Part shown: positions 52,309 through 60,954 of the stretch, in pieces
Position numbering within the stretch: the stretch's first letter is position 1
Layout of the letters: the number at the start of each line of letters is the position of its first letter
Source: Dyadobacter sp. UC 10
GTDB lineage: Bacteria; Bacteroidota; Bacteroidia; Cytophagales; Spirosomataceae
Direction of reading: 5' to 3'
Assembly: GCF_008369915.1 (NCBI RefSeq)
Contig: NZ_VSRN01000001.1
Span: 4,770,501-4,834,500, forward strand
DNA: 64,000 nucleotides
Position numbers and translations under genes: made by a program
The notes under the pieces: model-generated
Told to the model about the DNA's origin: nothing
Database searches by the model: none
The model's input: only the letters and a program-made list of their open reading frames with translations

Positions 52309-53313
52309 ATGAAAACAATGCGATTGATTTTTGGATTAATATTTCTCGTATCCATGGCTGCCAGTTGCCAAAACAGCACGCCTGACCCCGGCAAACCCAG
52401 CCAGCCCGGGCAGCCTACGTCTGGTTATGGAGGCAGTGGGTACCAGCATGCCGAGGTGATCAAGAAAAATTATGATGACGGGCCCACCGGTTACTGGTTG
52501 TATTTACCTGCATCTCCTGCGCCGGTTTCGGCCCCAGTTATCGTGTTTAATCACGGCTATGGAGGCTGGAATCCTGCCAATTATGGTGCCTGGATCAAGC
52601 ATTTGGTGAGGCAGGGCAACATTGTGATTTATCCCCGCTATCAAAAGGACGCGCGGACGAAGCCGGCAGAATTCACACCCAATGCTGCCGCAGGGATTAA
52701 AAGGGCTTTACAGGTTTTGGCATCCGGAGAATTGAAAATCAAGGCCGGGACGGACCAGCTTGTGATCATTGGTCATTCCTATGGGGGTGTGGTGACCGCG
52801 AATCTGGCACTCAATGCTGCCGAACTGGGCATACCGCAGCCGAAAGGCATCTTTCTGGCCGCAGCTGGTGTGGGGCCGGTGCCCTCAGGCCAGGCAAAAT
52901 CCTATGCCGGGCTGCCTGCTTCGTTGAAGCTGCTGATGATCATTGAGAAGCAGGATACGATGGTAGACAGTGTTTTTATGAAAAAAGTATATGCTGAATC
53001 GAAGGCCATCTCAGCATCCAATAAGAACTTGCTCATGCATTACCCCGACGGCTACGGGAACGACTCGATCACTGCCGGACACAATGAACCTACATGCGCA
53101 GACCTGGATTTTGATAGCAAGGACGGCAAACTGGCCGCATCCCCCGAGGTAGATGCCACCGACTATTATTGCTACTGGCGCCTCGCCGATGCCCTGATCG
53201 ATTGCAGCAGGAACAATAAAGGATGCCCCACCGCCTTCACCGAAACAAAAGAACAGACGTTCATGGGCAAGTGGAGCGATGGCGTGGAAATCAAAAGGCT
53301 TACCGGCCGCTAG
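52309..53313 (+). CDS. Alpha/beta hydrolase lipoprotein
   Basis: A 334-aa lipoprotein (lipobox MAASC, Cys20) followed by a Pro/Gly-rich linker and an alpha/beta hydrolase domain. The oxyanion motif FNHGYGGW (80-87) and nucleophile elbow GHSYGG (Ser157) are clear; the Asp and His are expected in the C-terminal part (AGHNEPTC carries a plausible His). Several Cys pairs near the C-terminus may form disulfides. Substrate is unknown; a carboxylesterase or chlorophyllase-like activity is possible. Confidence 0.88.
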   Translation: MKTMRLIFGLIFLVSMAASCQNSTPDPGKPSQPGQPTSGYGGSGYQHAEVIKKNYDDGPTGYWLYLPASPAPVSAPVIVFNHGYGGWNPANYGAWIKHLVRQGNIVIYPRYQKDARTKPAEFTPNAAAGIKRALQVLASGELKIKAGTDQLVIIGHSYGGVVTANLALNAAELGIPQPKGIFLAAAGVGPVPSGQAKSYAGLPASLKLLMIIEKQDTMVDSVFMKKVYAESKAISASNKNLLMHYPDGYGNDSITAGHNEPTCADLDFDSKDGKLAASPEVDATDYYCYWRLADALIDCSRNNKGCPTAFTETKEQTFMGKWSDGVEIKRLTGR

Positions 53314-53371
53314 CTTTGTCACAAAACAGGCTGTTTCAAGACCTTTAAAAAACAAATTTAAAGAAGACGAT

Positions 53372-54268
53372 ATGCCTGAAATGCTGGAAGAAGCGGTTTA
53401 TTTTGATTCGCACGGAACACGTTGCGCAGGTCGCATTTATGTCAATGAAAATCAGCAGTCACCATTGCCCTGCATCGTGATGGTCAATGGGTTCACCGGT
53501 ACAATGGACTGGCTTTTGCCCGATTATGCGCAACGGTTTGCAGCAGCCGGATATCTGGTACTCACTTTCGATTATCGCTTTTTTGGACAAAGCGAAGGAA
53601 CGCCCAGGCAGCTTATCGATATTCATAAACAGCGTGAAGACATCATTGCCGCCGTAGATTTTATCAGGCAAGACCGGCGGGTTGACAGATTGAGAATCGT
53701 GCTATGGGGAACGTCACTCGGCGGTGGACACGTATTTTATACAGCAGCCAGGATCCCGAACCTGGCTGCCGTTATCGCTCAGGTTCCTGCATTTGATATG
53801 GTTAGCAAGGACGCGCGGGCATTGGTGCGTTTATCCGTCGGTTTTAAGTTGAAGCTCCTGCTTGCGGCGATGGTGGATTCGGTCAAAGGCCTGCTTGGGT
53901 TGTCTCCGTATTATATGAAGGTATATGGCGAGCGCGGCGAACTTGCTGTTTTTCAGGGAGAAGACCTGCGTGAAAATTTCCGGAACCTGCAAAGGAAAAG
54001 CCGGTTCTGGAAGAATCGGTTTACACCCCGCTTTTATCTGGATCCTCCGCGTTACCGGCCCGATGAAGCCCCCGGAGCTGACACGCCGGTGCTGGTGTGC
54101 ATTGCCAGAAACGAAATTTACGCAAACCCTGCATTTCAGGAAAAGATCGCCCGATCCATACCATTAGGTGCCTGCAGAATTTACGAAGCTGACCACTTCG
54201 ATTTTTACCACAAAATGCTGTCAGACACGGTTGAAGACCAGGTCGCATTTTTGGACAAATGGGTCTAA
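53372..54268 (+). CDS. Alpha/beta hydrolase (dienelactone hydrolase-like)
   Basis: About 298 aa, cytoplasmic. Visible are the oxyanion region MVNGFTGTMDWL, LTFDYRFFGQSEGTPRQL, the nucleophile elbow LWGTSLGGGH, and a C-terminal DHFDFYH carrying the catalytic-type His. The ATG at 53372 is chosen because it begins the domain; the open frame continues upstream across the end of the previous gene. Its stop overlaps the stop of the convergent GNAT gene. The substrate is unknown. Confidence 0.88.
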   Translation: MPEMLEEAVYFDSHGTRCAGRIYVNENQQSPLPCIVMVNGFTGTMDWLLPDYAQRFAAAGYLVLTFDYRFFGQSEGTPRQLIDIHKQREDIIAAVDFIRQDRRVDRLRIVLWGTSLGGGHVFYTAARIPNLAAVIAQVPAFDMVSKDARALVRLSVGFKLKLLLAAMVDSVKGLLGLSPYYMKVYGERGELAVFQGEDLRENFRNLQRKSRFWKNRFTPRFYLDPPRYRPDEAPGADTPVLVCIARNEIYANPAFQEKIARSIPLGACRIYEADHFDFYHKMLSDTVEDQVAFLDKWV

Positions 54269-54858
54269 AACTGCGGCTCTCGCTGCATGAACCAGGTTTT
54301 TATACCCAAAACTATATCCGATGCTACGACTTTGAATCCGAATCTTTGGTACAGGGCCAAATTCTCGGATTTATCCGTTTCTAAAAAGGCAGGGTGTTGC
54401 ATTGCATCGGCGTGTTTGCAAAACACCTCCAGAAGGCCGCTCCCTATCTGTTGCCCCTGGTATTCATTCGCCACTGCCAGTGGCCCAAAATGAAGGTGAT
54501 AGCCTTTCGGATCTCGTTTTCCCCAGGCTTTTTGCCATCGCAAGACTGGTATCATGGTCAGTCTCAGCGCCGCAGCCAGGGAAAGTACCGGGGGCAGGTG
54601 CGCTAACGGATTCAATTGACAGTTGTCGGAAGTAGTGTAGCACATTACACCGGCGATGCGTCCATCTATCGTGGCTGCGAAGGTTGTAAAACCAGGCCTT
54701 GCCAATACGAACCGAAACATTTGCTCCTGCTTTCGTATCGCCTCCTGATTTGCGCTTTTAAAAACTGCCCGGTTAATCGGGTTGCTGGACATTGTTGTAG
54801 CCAGCAACCTCGCAGCCTCGTCGTGCGCATCGGGGGTGAGTTTGGAAATAGCCAGCAT
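54265..54858 (-). CDS. GNAT family N-acetyltransferase
   Basis: A 197-aa acetyltransferase. The acetyl-CoA site is seen as LHFGPLAVANEYQGQQIGSG (the Q-x-x-G-x-G/A type loop), followed by LLEVFCKHADAM and PAFLETDKSENLALYQRFGF. The N-terminal part varies, as usual for the acceptor site. It starts one base before the end of the cytochrome gene on the same strand, so co-transcription is likely though a shared role is not obvious. Confidence 0.9.
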   Translation of the reverse strand: MLAISKLTPDAHDEAARLLATTMSSNPINRAVFKSANQEAIRKQEQMFRFVLARPGFTTFAATIDGRIAGVMCYTTSDNCQLNPLAHLPPVLSLAAALRLTMIPVLRWQKAWGKRDPKGYHLHFGPLAVANEYQGQQIGSGLLEVFCKHADAMQHPAFLETDKSENLALYQRFGFKVVASDIVLGIKTWFMQREPQF

Positions 54859-54859
54859 A

Positions 54860-55750
54860 TTATCGTTTAACCTTATTTTTTATCGGTGGGATGGTTTTTA
54901 AATATACATATATGGCTGCGCTTTCTTCTTCGGTCAGTTCAGGAAACAAGGGCATAGGATAACTGATCACCGAGTTGTCTTTTGCGACACCCTCCGTAAT
55001 GGCACGTCTGAATTCGGCTTCGGTCCAATCCTGAATGCCCGTTGCATGCGGGGTAAGATTGGGTGTCCTGATCTTTTTTCGGCTGGCGTCGCGCAATTTG
55101 TTCCCCCCGCCCATAAATCCCTTCGATTTGGCAGGATCCAGTGCGTCCAGGGAGGCAAAACTTTTGGAATGGCAATGATAGCACGCCAGGTTGTCGACCA
55201 GATATTTTCCGAGCAGCACCGCGTCGCTTTTGGGTTTCTGAATGCTGCTGTCGCGGTATTCTCCGGCTTTTACCATACTCAGACCAAGCCGGCCAATAGG
55301 CGTGTACTTGGTTTTTCCTGCTTTTCTTGCTGATGGTTGTACTGCCGGGTCGTCAGATTTCAAATAAGCAATGATAGCGTCCAGGTCCTGATTGGCCATA
55401 TTGGGGCGGTGCATGTAGGGCATCAGCCGTCCCGTCCTGCTGATGCCCGTGCGGATCAGGTAAGCGAGTTCTCCGGGCGAGTATTTGCCGGCACCGTGTT
55501 CGGGATCCCGGGTGATGTTTGCGGAGTATATCTTACCGATAATTCCAGGAGAGTCTTCCAGCTTTTTTCCGCTGAAATCCTTCGTCTCGAAATTATAATG
55601 GCACGATCCGCAGACCAGCATAGTAAGTCTTTTTCCTTCCCTGATATCCCTTGATTCGGCTCTGTATTCAATTTTTTCTGTTTGATACTGAATTTTACAT
55701 CCGGAAGCGATAAAGATCGCCCCGGGAAGCATCCAACTTTTCCAATTCAT
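54860..55750 (-). CDS. Di-haem c-type cytochrome lipoprotein
   Basis: About 296 aa with a lipobox (IASGC). Two haem c sites are present: CGSCH (47-51) and CYHCH (190-194), each followed by a typical cytochrome c fold (PYMHRPNMANQDLDAIIAYL with an axial Met; YPMPLFPELTEEESAAIYVY with another). This layout resembles cytochrome subunits that take electrons from periplasmic dehydrogenases. The ATG at 55750 begins the signal; 55813 is the longer open frame. Confidence 0.9.
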   Translation of the reverse strand: MNWKSWMLPGAIFIASGCKIQYQTEKIEYRAESRDIREGKRLTMLVCGSCHYNFETKDFSGKKLEDSPGIIGKIYSANITRDPEHGAGKYSPGELAYLIRTGISRTGRLMPYMHRPNMANQDLDAIIAYLKSDDPAVQPSARKAGKTKYTPIGRLGLSMVKAGEYRDSSIQKPKSDAVLLGKYLVDNLACYHCHSKSFASLDALDPAKSKGFMGGGNKLRDASRKKIRTPNLTPHATGIQDWTEAEFRRAITEGVAKDNSVISYPMPLFPELTEEESAAIYVYLKTIPPIKNKVKR

Positions 55751-55850
55751 GGCATTATTTCGTTCAGTTTTGAAATACAAAACTAAGCGGGTGTATGCCC
55801 TGGATAGCTCCATTTAAGGACCGTCATTGACCGCTTCATCCGCCAGATTG

Positions 55851-55871
55851 TCCGGGCTTCAAAAGCCCGGA
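55851..55871. other. Perfect hairpin in divergent gap
   Basis: TCCGGGCTT-CAA-AAGCCCGGA is a perfect 9-bp stem with a 3-base loop. It lies about 100 bases upstream of the cytochrome gene, in the 303-base space (55751-56053) between two divergent genes, with no U-tract. It could be a regulatory structure or a remnant terminator. The rest of this gap shows no convincing gene. Confidence 0.5.
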
Positions 55872-56019
55872 TGCGAGTGTAGTAAAGTTGCGCACTACCG
55901 GAAAGCATACCTTCCAGCAACCAGCCAGAAAGGGGAACGAAACAGCCATTTGACGCCATCAATTGCAAGCGGGCGTGTGCGCTGTACATTAATTTTACGA
56001 GGGTAAAATCAGGCATCAT

Positions 56020-56031
56020 GAAAACGTTTTC
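56020..56031. promoter_or_regulatory. Palindrome upstream of the DUF1772-like gene
   Basis: GAAAACGTTTTC is a perfect 12-bp palindrome 22 bases before the ATG at 56054. Its position and symmetry fit an operator for a dimeric repressor, but no regulator is identified. Confidence 0.35.
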
Positions 56032-56053
56032 GCCTGTAACATAACCATTCACC

Positions 56054-56587
56054 ATGATGAATTTCGACAAAAACGGCCGGGTCATTTTTACTATACCCGT
56101 CGTCACAGGTATGATTTATTGCTGGATCCAGACCGTGATAACGGGCGCTTTGTTATTTGATACTTTTGTGTTGTACCCCAATATTTTCAGCGATGTGCCG
56201 AAATCGCTTTCAACTTCCATGGCGTTTTTGAGTCATGCAAGTCCAGGCAGCTTTTTTCCTCCGCTCGGGGCTTCTTCGCTGGTAATCGGGTTGGCCGCAT
56301 TGTGGTTTTGGAGGGGGCAGCGACAGGTGTTTTATTATTTTCTAACCTGCTTTTTACTCGTTGTGGCATTTGACTTTATCGCGTCGGCATTGTATTTCTG
56401 GCCGCGCAATGCGATCATGTTTACCGAAGGAATGAAAGTGCATGATGCGCAGACGCTTATTACGGCAGCAGGGGAGTTCCGTTCTCTGCATTGGGTTCGG
56501 GTTGCGGGAAGTATCGCGGCAAGTTTTTGTGCCATGACCGGGCTGGTCGCGGCCGTGCAGCACGTTATTCGAAATTGCCAGGATTAA
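56054..56587 (+). CDS. Four-helix membrane protein, DUF1772 (anthrone oxygenase-like) type
   Basis: A 177-aa inner membrane protein with about four hydrophobic helices (IPVVTGMIYCWIQTVITGAL, LVIGLAALWFW, FYYFLTCFLLVVAFDFIASA, RVAGSIAASFCAMTGLVAAV). The FRSLHWVRVAG segment before the last helix recalls the conserved W-x-x-x-H/R region of DUF1772 proteins, some of which are anthrone oxygenase-like. The assignment is by pattern only and the substrate is unknown. Confidence 0.65.
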   Translation: MMNFDKNGRVIFTIPVVTGMIYCWIQTVITGALLFDTFVLYPNIFSDVPKSLSTSMAFLSHASPGSFFPPLGASSLVIGLAALWFWRGQRQVFYYFLTCFLLVVAFDFIASALYFWPRNAIMFTEGMKVHDAQTLITAAGEFRSLHWVRVAGSIAASFCAMTGLVAAVQHVIRNCQD

Positions 56588-56594
56588 AAAATGC

Positions 56595-57365
56595 TTACCG
56601 GTTTTCGACCCAGGCAAGGAAAGCAGTGGATTTTGCCTTGCTGACGATGACCGGCTCGCTGGCCACGCCTTCCAGTTTGACCATTAATTTTCGGTCGTCA
56701 TAATGTTCGATGCGGTGAATGGCTTCGAATGCGAGTAACGTTTGCCGGTTTGCACGGTAAAATTTTTTGGGATCAACCTGCGCCTCTATGGAATCCAACG
56801 GCTTGTATAACTGAAACTTTCTGCCATCCTGCATGAATAGCTCTGTGGTTTCATGACATACCTTAAACAGTAAAATATTTTCAGTCGCGACGGGAATAAG
56901 CTGGTTCCGGAAATGGATCAGAAAGCTGCTTTTATATTTTCGGTTACGTGATTGAATGGAGGTAATTATTTTTTCAAATGCATCAATGTCGTGTTTGGGG
57001 GCCAGCATTTGGGCGATGGATTCGAGCTTCCTCAGGCTTTTCTCGAACAGATTTTCATTGATCGGTTTCAATATATAATCAATGCCGTTGCTCTGAAAAG
57101 CCTGAATGGCATATTCGTCATAGGCCGTGCAAAAGATGATCGGGCAGCTCAATTCAATCTTTTTAAATATTTCAAATGCAAGTCCGTCGCCCAGTTGAAT
57201 GTCGGAGATGACCAGCTCTGGCTGTGGGTTATTCAGGAACCATTCTGTCGCAGTTTCCACGCTGTCCAGCACTGCAAGTATTTGATTGTCAGGCCGGAGT
57301 GTTTTTATGCAATTCTGAATGTCCCAGGCAGTGTGGACTTCGTCTTCAATGATTACAATGTTCAT
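56595..57365 (-). CDS. LytTR family response regulator
   Basis: About 256 aa: receiver (IEDE, phospho-acceptor Asp55 in LVISDIQLGDG, FCTAYDEYAI, ILKPI) and LytTR-type DNA-binding domain (LIPVATENILLFKVCHETTE, FYRANRQTLLAFEAIHRIEH). The ATG at 57365 is chosen because it opens the receiver and lies one base after the kinase stop. It is paired with the kinase upstream. The DNA-binding domain is more diverged than in the other two LytTR regulators of the window. Confidence 0.93.
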   Translation of the reverse strand: MNIVIIEDEVHTAWDIQNCIKTLRPDNQILAVLDSVETATEWFLNNPQPELVISDIQLGDGLAFEIFKKIELSCPIIFCTAYDEYAIQAFQSNGIDYILKPINENLFEKSLRKLESIAQMLAPKHDIDAFEKIITSIQSRNRKYKSSFLIHFRNQLIPVATENILLFKVCHETTELFMQDGRKFQLYKPLDSIEAQVDPKKFYRANRQTLLAFEAIHRIEHYDDRKLMVKLEGVASEPVIVSKAKSTAFLAWVENR

Positions 57366-57366
57366 A

Positions 57367-58380
57367 TCAATCGGCGATTGGCAGTAAAACTTCAAAATGG
57401 TTTGCATCCTTCTCCACGCGGATGCCGCGGCCTTTGAGGATTTCAAAGCGGTTATTAATATTATTTAAACCTACCTGAGAAGTTTCACCGGCCTTTTTGA
57501 ACTGGAGGTTATTCTTCACAACTAAAAATCCGTCCGCTACATAAATGCAAACTTTCAACGGTCGCTTTTGCGAAAAGACATTATGCTTCACCACGTTTTC
57601 AATCAGCAGTTGGAGGGTGTTGGGAGGAACGGTTGCAGCCAGGATGCTGGCAGGAATTTGGATATCCACAGTAAATGCCTCTCCATAGCGTATTTGCAGC
57701 AGGTTGACGTAAGATTTCAAAAAGCAGATTTCTTCATCCAGCGTCACTTCCGTCATTCCATTGTGAACCAGCATATATCTGTAAATCGACGCCAGCTGAT
57801 CGATAAATTTCAGCGATTGCATCTGATCCTGTTTGACAAGGGATTTCAGGGTGTTGAGTGAATTGAAAAGGAAATGCGGGTTTAACTGCTGTTTTAATGA
57901 TTCGTGCAAAGCAATGAGATTTTCGCGTTTCAGGGTTTCCAGTTCAGCCTGCACCCGCCTGCTTTTTTCTGCGACGTCATAAAAATATTTGATCAGGATT
58001 ACGAGGCCATTTAAAAGGATGATCCTGAGTATGAGATAGAACCAGGCTTTCGGGGAATGTATCAATGCGCCTCTTACCTGCGAGAGGAGTAATTCGGAGT
58101 TGTCTGCAAAACCGATGGTCAGAAATATGGCTATTGCACAAACCGTCGAAAGCAGGATGCGCAGCACCAGTTTTCTGGCGCTTTTTTTACTTTCCCTAAA
58201 ACCGGAGAAGTCAATCAATGCAAAATTGATTGTCCAAAAAGAGAAAATGCAGCAAAATGAAAATACAAAACGCAGCAGAGCCTCAGAGCCGCTGGACCCG
58301 GAAAATACAAAAACACCAGGCAGGACAGCCGCCAGAAGCGCGCCTGTTTTTAGCTGATATTTCCGGATGAATTTTGACAT
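57367..58380 (-). CDS. LytS-type sensor histidine kinase
   Basis: A 337-aa membrane kinase: four hydrophobic helices in residues 10-145, a coiled linker (RRVQAELETLKRENLIALHE), the histidine motif QQLNPHFLFNSLNTLKSL, and the ATPase end with LLIENVVKHNVFS and VGLNNINNRFEIL. Paired with the response regulator directly downstream. Confidence 0.93.
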   Translation of the reverse strand: MSKFIRKYQLKTGALLAAVLPGVFVFSGSSGSEALLRFVFSFCCIFSFWTINFALIDFSGFRESKKSARKLVLRILLSTVCAIAIFLTIGFADNSELLLSQVRGALIHSPKAWFYLILRIILLNGLVILIKYFYDVAEKSRRVQAELETLKRENLIALHESLKQQLNPHFLFNSLNTLKSLVKQDQMQSLKFIDQLASIYRYMLVHNGMTEVTLDEEICFLKSYVNLLQIRYGEAFTVDIQIPASILAATVPPNTLQLLIENVVKHNVFSQKRPLKVCIYVADGFLVVKNNLQFKKAGETSQVGLNNINNRFEILKGRGIRVEKDANHFEVLLPIAD

Positions 58381-58490
58381 GGTATTCTGTTTTGTCCGTT
58401 TCGGGTGTCTGATGGCCTGCCTGATATGCTAAATTGGTTATTGTTAGGCTTATATGTCAAGTTCTGCATTTAAAAATCTGGTTGCGGCGG

Positions 58491-58498
58491 TATTTTTG
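58491..58498 (+). promoter_or_regulatory. Candidate -7 element for the nucleotidyltransferase gene
   Basis: TATTTTTG matches TANNTTTG, 44 bases before the ATG. The -33 region is poor, so this is a weak call. Confidence 0.35.
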
Positions 58499-58542
58499 TA
58501 CGATAATTCTTGGGAATGATCCGGTAAAACAAACGATGTCAT

Positions 58543-59124
58543 ATGCAGTATTCATTTCAAAAAAATGGCCAGGGATTCTGGTCAGAAGCCGTCGCATCAC
58601 ACATTAGAAACATGGAATCGATATTCAACGCCGCGTCCTCCGAAGGGATAACATTGTGGCTCGAAAGTGGCTGGGCGATTGATGCCCGCATCGGACAAAT
58701 TACCAGAGAACATGAAGATATCGATATTGCCTACCCGGCTGAGCATCATGATAGCTATATTGATTTGCTCCGCAATCTCGGATTTTCGGGATACGAACAA
58801 ATGGATTATGGTTTTTTGATGAGTAAAAATGACATACTGATCGATTGCGAACCTTGTTCAAAAATTGGTGAGGCGTATATATTGCCGGGATTTCCTTCCG
58901 GTTCCTGCCCGCCGGAGCCGGAAGGAAAACTTAACGGTAAACTCATCCGGTGCATCAGCTGGCAGGCGATGTATTTCGAGTTTTTGACTTACGAACAGGA
59001 GATTCCCAGATCCGACTGGCGTCCCAAAGATCATGAAAGCCTCAGGCTCATTGAACTACATCTTTCTACGGAAGAGCGGAAGGAGGTGGAACGTCATCTT
59101 GAAATAGCAAATAACCCGACCTGA
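58543..59124 (+). CDS. Nucleotidyltransferase domain protein, ANT(2'')-like
   Basis: A 193-aa protein whose N-terminal half carries the aminoglycoside nucleotidyltransferase pattern LWLESGWAIDARIGQITREH directly followed by EDIDIAY, with the metal-binding Asp59 and Asp61. The usual GGW of the family is SGW here. The C-terminal half is a helical substrate domain (SWQAMYFEFLTYEQEIPRSD, RPKDHESLRLIELHL). Family members adenylylate small molecules such as aminoglycosides or lincosamides, but many chromosomal homologs have no known resistance role. Confidence 0.85.
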   Translation: MQYSFQKNGQGFWSEAVASHIRNMESIFNAASSEGITLWLESGWAIDARIGQITREHEDIDIAYPAEHHDSYIDLLRNLGFSGYEQMDYGFLMSKNDILIDCEPCSKIGEAYILPGFPSGSCPPEPEGKLNGKLIRCISWQAMYFEFLTYEQEIPRSDWRPKDHESLRLIELHLSTEERKEVERHLEIANNPT

Positions 59125-59146
59125 TATGATCCTTCGAAGTTGAAAT

Positions 59147-60124
59147 CTATTTCCCGTCCCGGGCTCGTATCAATTCGACCGATTTGCGCTCCGGGTCGGC
59201 CGTAGCAATGTCAGGGATTACTCCTTTTCCCTCCCAGTTGGTTTGTGTGACAGGATTGACCGGACTTGCAATGGAGACAGACATTCTGAGTCCAGCTGGC
59301 AAGTCAAAATACTCATTTCGATTGGCCCCTCCTGCGCTGGGCTGGCCCACAACAATTGCCTTTTTGAAGGCCTGTAAGGTATAGGCAAAATATTCAGCAG
59401 CCGAGGCGGTTTTATGGTCAATCAAGATGTAGAGTGGTGTGCCGATCCGGAGTTTTCCATAAATCAGATCAGAACTTAGTGTCACCTGACAAGTCCCTTT
59501 TGCAGATTTCGTAGTTGAAATTTCTATGGGTTCGCCGTCAAAATAATGGTTCAGGATGTATTCCATAATACCCGGGTAGCCGCCGCCATTTCCCCGCAGA
59601 TCAATAATCAGGTTTCGCCTGTTTTCAACCAGTTTCATTGCCGCCACAGCAGTTTGCATGGATCTTTTTGGGTGCATAAATTCTGTGATCCTGAGGTAAG
59701 CGATGTCATCGTCTAAAATCTCCATGCGCGTAAAACCGTAATTGTATTTCTGCTCTCTGCCCTTTTCCAGTTGTTCCCAGTTTCTACTGTCTGCCCTACC
59801 ATTCTCCCTGCCCTGGACATATAGATGGCCGTCTTTGCTAATTTCCCGGAGGTCTTTGGTCAGCTCGTCCGCCAGCGCTTTCTTCTGATTGTAACGCAAA
59901 TATTTGCCGGACGACGAAAGCTTACGGAATTCGCTGCAAATGCTGCTGCCTGCAATACTGTCGACATAATGATTCTCTATCAATCGGGGGATGGCTGCTG
60001 TAATAGCTTCTATTTCGCTTTTGTCAAGAATGTCACTATCAAGATGTGACCGAGCCGTATCCGACTGTGAGTAAGACGCCCGAATCAGCAAGAGCTGGGT
60101 CAGGATAAGTAGGATGGATCTCAT
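59147..60124 (-). CDS. S41 family peptidase (tail-specific protease type), secreted
   Basis: A 325-aa protease with a signal peptide ending SYSQ. The S41 domain shows DDDIAYLRITEFMHP, NLIIDLRGNGGGYPG, the catalytic Ser241 in DHKTASAAEYF, and GQPSAGGANRNEYFDLPAG. The PDZ domain typical of CtpA is lacking or reduced, as in the interphotoreceptor retinoid-binding protein-like subgroup. It acts outside the cytoplasm; the target is unknown. Confidence 0.91.
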   Translation of the reverse strand: MRSILLILTQLLLIRASYSQSDTARSHLDSDILDKSEIEAITAAIPRLIENHYVDSIAGSSICSEFRKLSSSGKYLRYNQKKALADELTKDLREISKDGHLYVQGRENGRADSRNWEQLEKGREQKYNYGFTRMEILDDDIAYLRITEFMHPKRSMQTAVAAMKLVENRRNLIIDLRGNGGGYPGIMEYILNHYFDGEPIEISTTKSAKGTCQVTLSSDLIYGKLRIGTPLYILIDHKTASAAEYFAYTLQAFKKAIVVGQPSAGGANRNEYFDLPAGLRMSVSIASPVNPVTQTNWEGKGVIPDIATADPERKSVELIRARDGK

Positions 60125-60160
60125 GTTCCGGATCTGATTTTGAATTAAATAATATCACAG

Positions 60161-60168
60161 CAAAAATA
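60161..60168 (-). promoter_or_regulatory. Candidate -7 element for the S41 peptidase gene
   Basis: On the minus strand TATTTTTG matches TANNTTTG, 37 bases before the ATG. The -33 region is not clear. The rest of the 254-base divergent gap contains a short palindrome CATCATGATG near 60347 and no gene. Confidence 0.4.
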
Positions 60169-60378
60169 AATCTGCGGTTTTCCTAGCCAGCTCAGTTCAT
60201 CGGCAATCCTGCCCGTTTGATCGCTGGTATTGCCTCGCTTTACAGAATTTGAAGTGAAGCCTTTCAACCATTCCGGCTCAATGTCAGTCAATTGGGAACA
60301 ATATTTCTTTCCTGTTGCAGTAGCGTTTCAAAGTCTTTCTACGACATCATGATGTAACCATTTAAATCTGTTAGCAAA

Positions 60379-60879
60379 ATGAAAACACAATTCTCACAGC
60401 GTACTACGCTTCTTCTGCTTCTTGTCCTGTTCATCTCTTTTTCTTGTAACAAGGAAAACAACATTGCTCCTGAGCCGGATAACGGCTTACTCATCCAGAC
60501 AAACCGTGATGAGTATAATAAGCTTATGGCAGCACGCGAGACGTTTGACGGGACGCCTTTTGAAATCAAAAACGTTGACAGAACGGGGAACACGCTGAAG
60601 ATACATGTGACTGGCGCCGGCGGCATTGAGAATTACAAGGTGGTTTGGGACGGCTCGCTGATGCTTTCGTATCCAATGCAGGCCAGGTTAGTGGTGGGTT
60701 ATGATACGCCTGATGGCGTTCAGGATGCCATGATGCATGATTACACGCTGGAAGTGGATCTCCAAAAGCTCTTTGGCAGTGCAGCAGATGCGTCTGATGT
60801 CATTGTGCATGTGTCAAACGGTTCAAAAAAACAGGATACAACAGTTGATCCCGACGGAAGCACGTCCAGCCCGAAGTAA
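60379..60879 (+). CDS. Hypothetical lipoprotein
   Basis: A 166-aa lipoprotein (lipobox FISFSC). The mature part is mostly beta-strand (TPFEIKNVDRTGNTLKIHVT, GSLMLSYPMQARLVVGYDTP, HDYTLEVDLQKLFG, DVIVHVSNGSK), perhaps an immunoglobulin-like sandwich, and ends in a polar tail. I do not recognise the family. It stands upstream of the ECF sigma gene with a strong hairpin between them. Confidence 0.82.
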   Translation: MKTQFSQRTTLLLLLVLFISFSCNKENNIAPEPDNGLLIQTNRDEYNKLMAARETFDGTPFEIKNVDRTGNTLKIHVTGAGGIENYKVVWDGSLMLSYPMQARLVVGYDTPDGVQDAMMHDYTLEVDLQKLFGSAADASDVIVHVSNGSKKQDTTVDPDGSTSSPK

Positions 60880-60910
60880 CACAGCGTCCTATTCAATCAC
60901 CTTATCTTCT

Positions 60911-60938
60911 ATTGCCCCCGGGATAGGCCGGGGGCAAT
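60911..60938 (+). terminator. Strong GC hairpin between the lipoprotein and ECF sigma genes
   Basis: ATTGCCCCCGG (60911-60921) pairs perfectly with CCGGGGGCAAT (60928-60938) around a 6-base loop. There is no U-tract right after it. It ends 16 bases before the GTG start of the sigma gene, so it may terminate the lipoprotein transcript or, if read through, restrict translation of the sigma factor. Confidence 0.65.
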
Positions 60939-60954
60939 ACCGTTATATGTTCCT

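Noticed and set aside
55783..56106. A 107-codon minus-strand open frame in the divergent gap
   Set aside because: No family resemblance or signal, and it overlaps the start of the DUF1772-like gene on the other strand and the upstream part of the cytochrome gene. It is read as chance.
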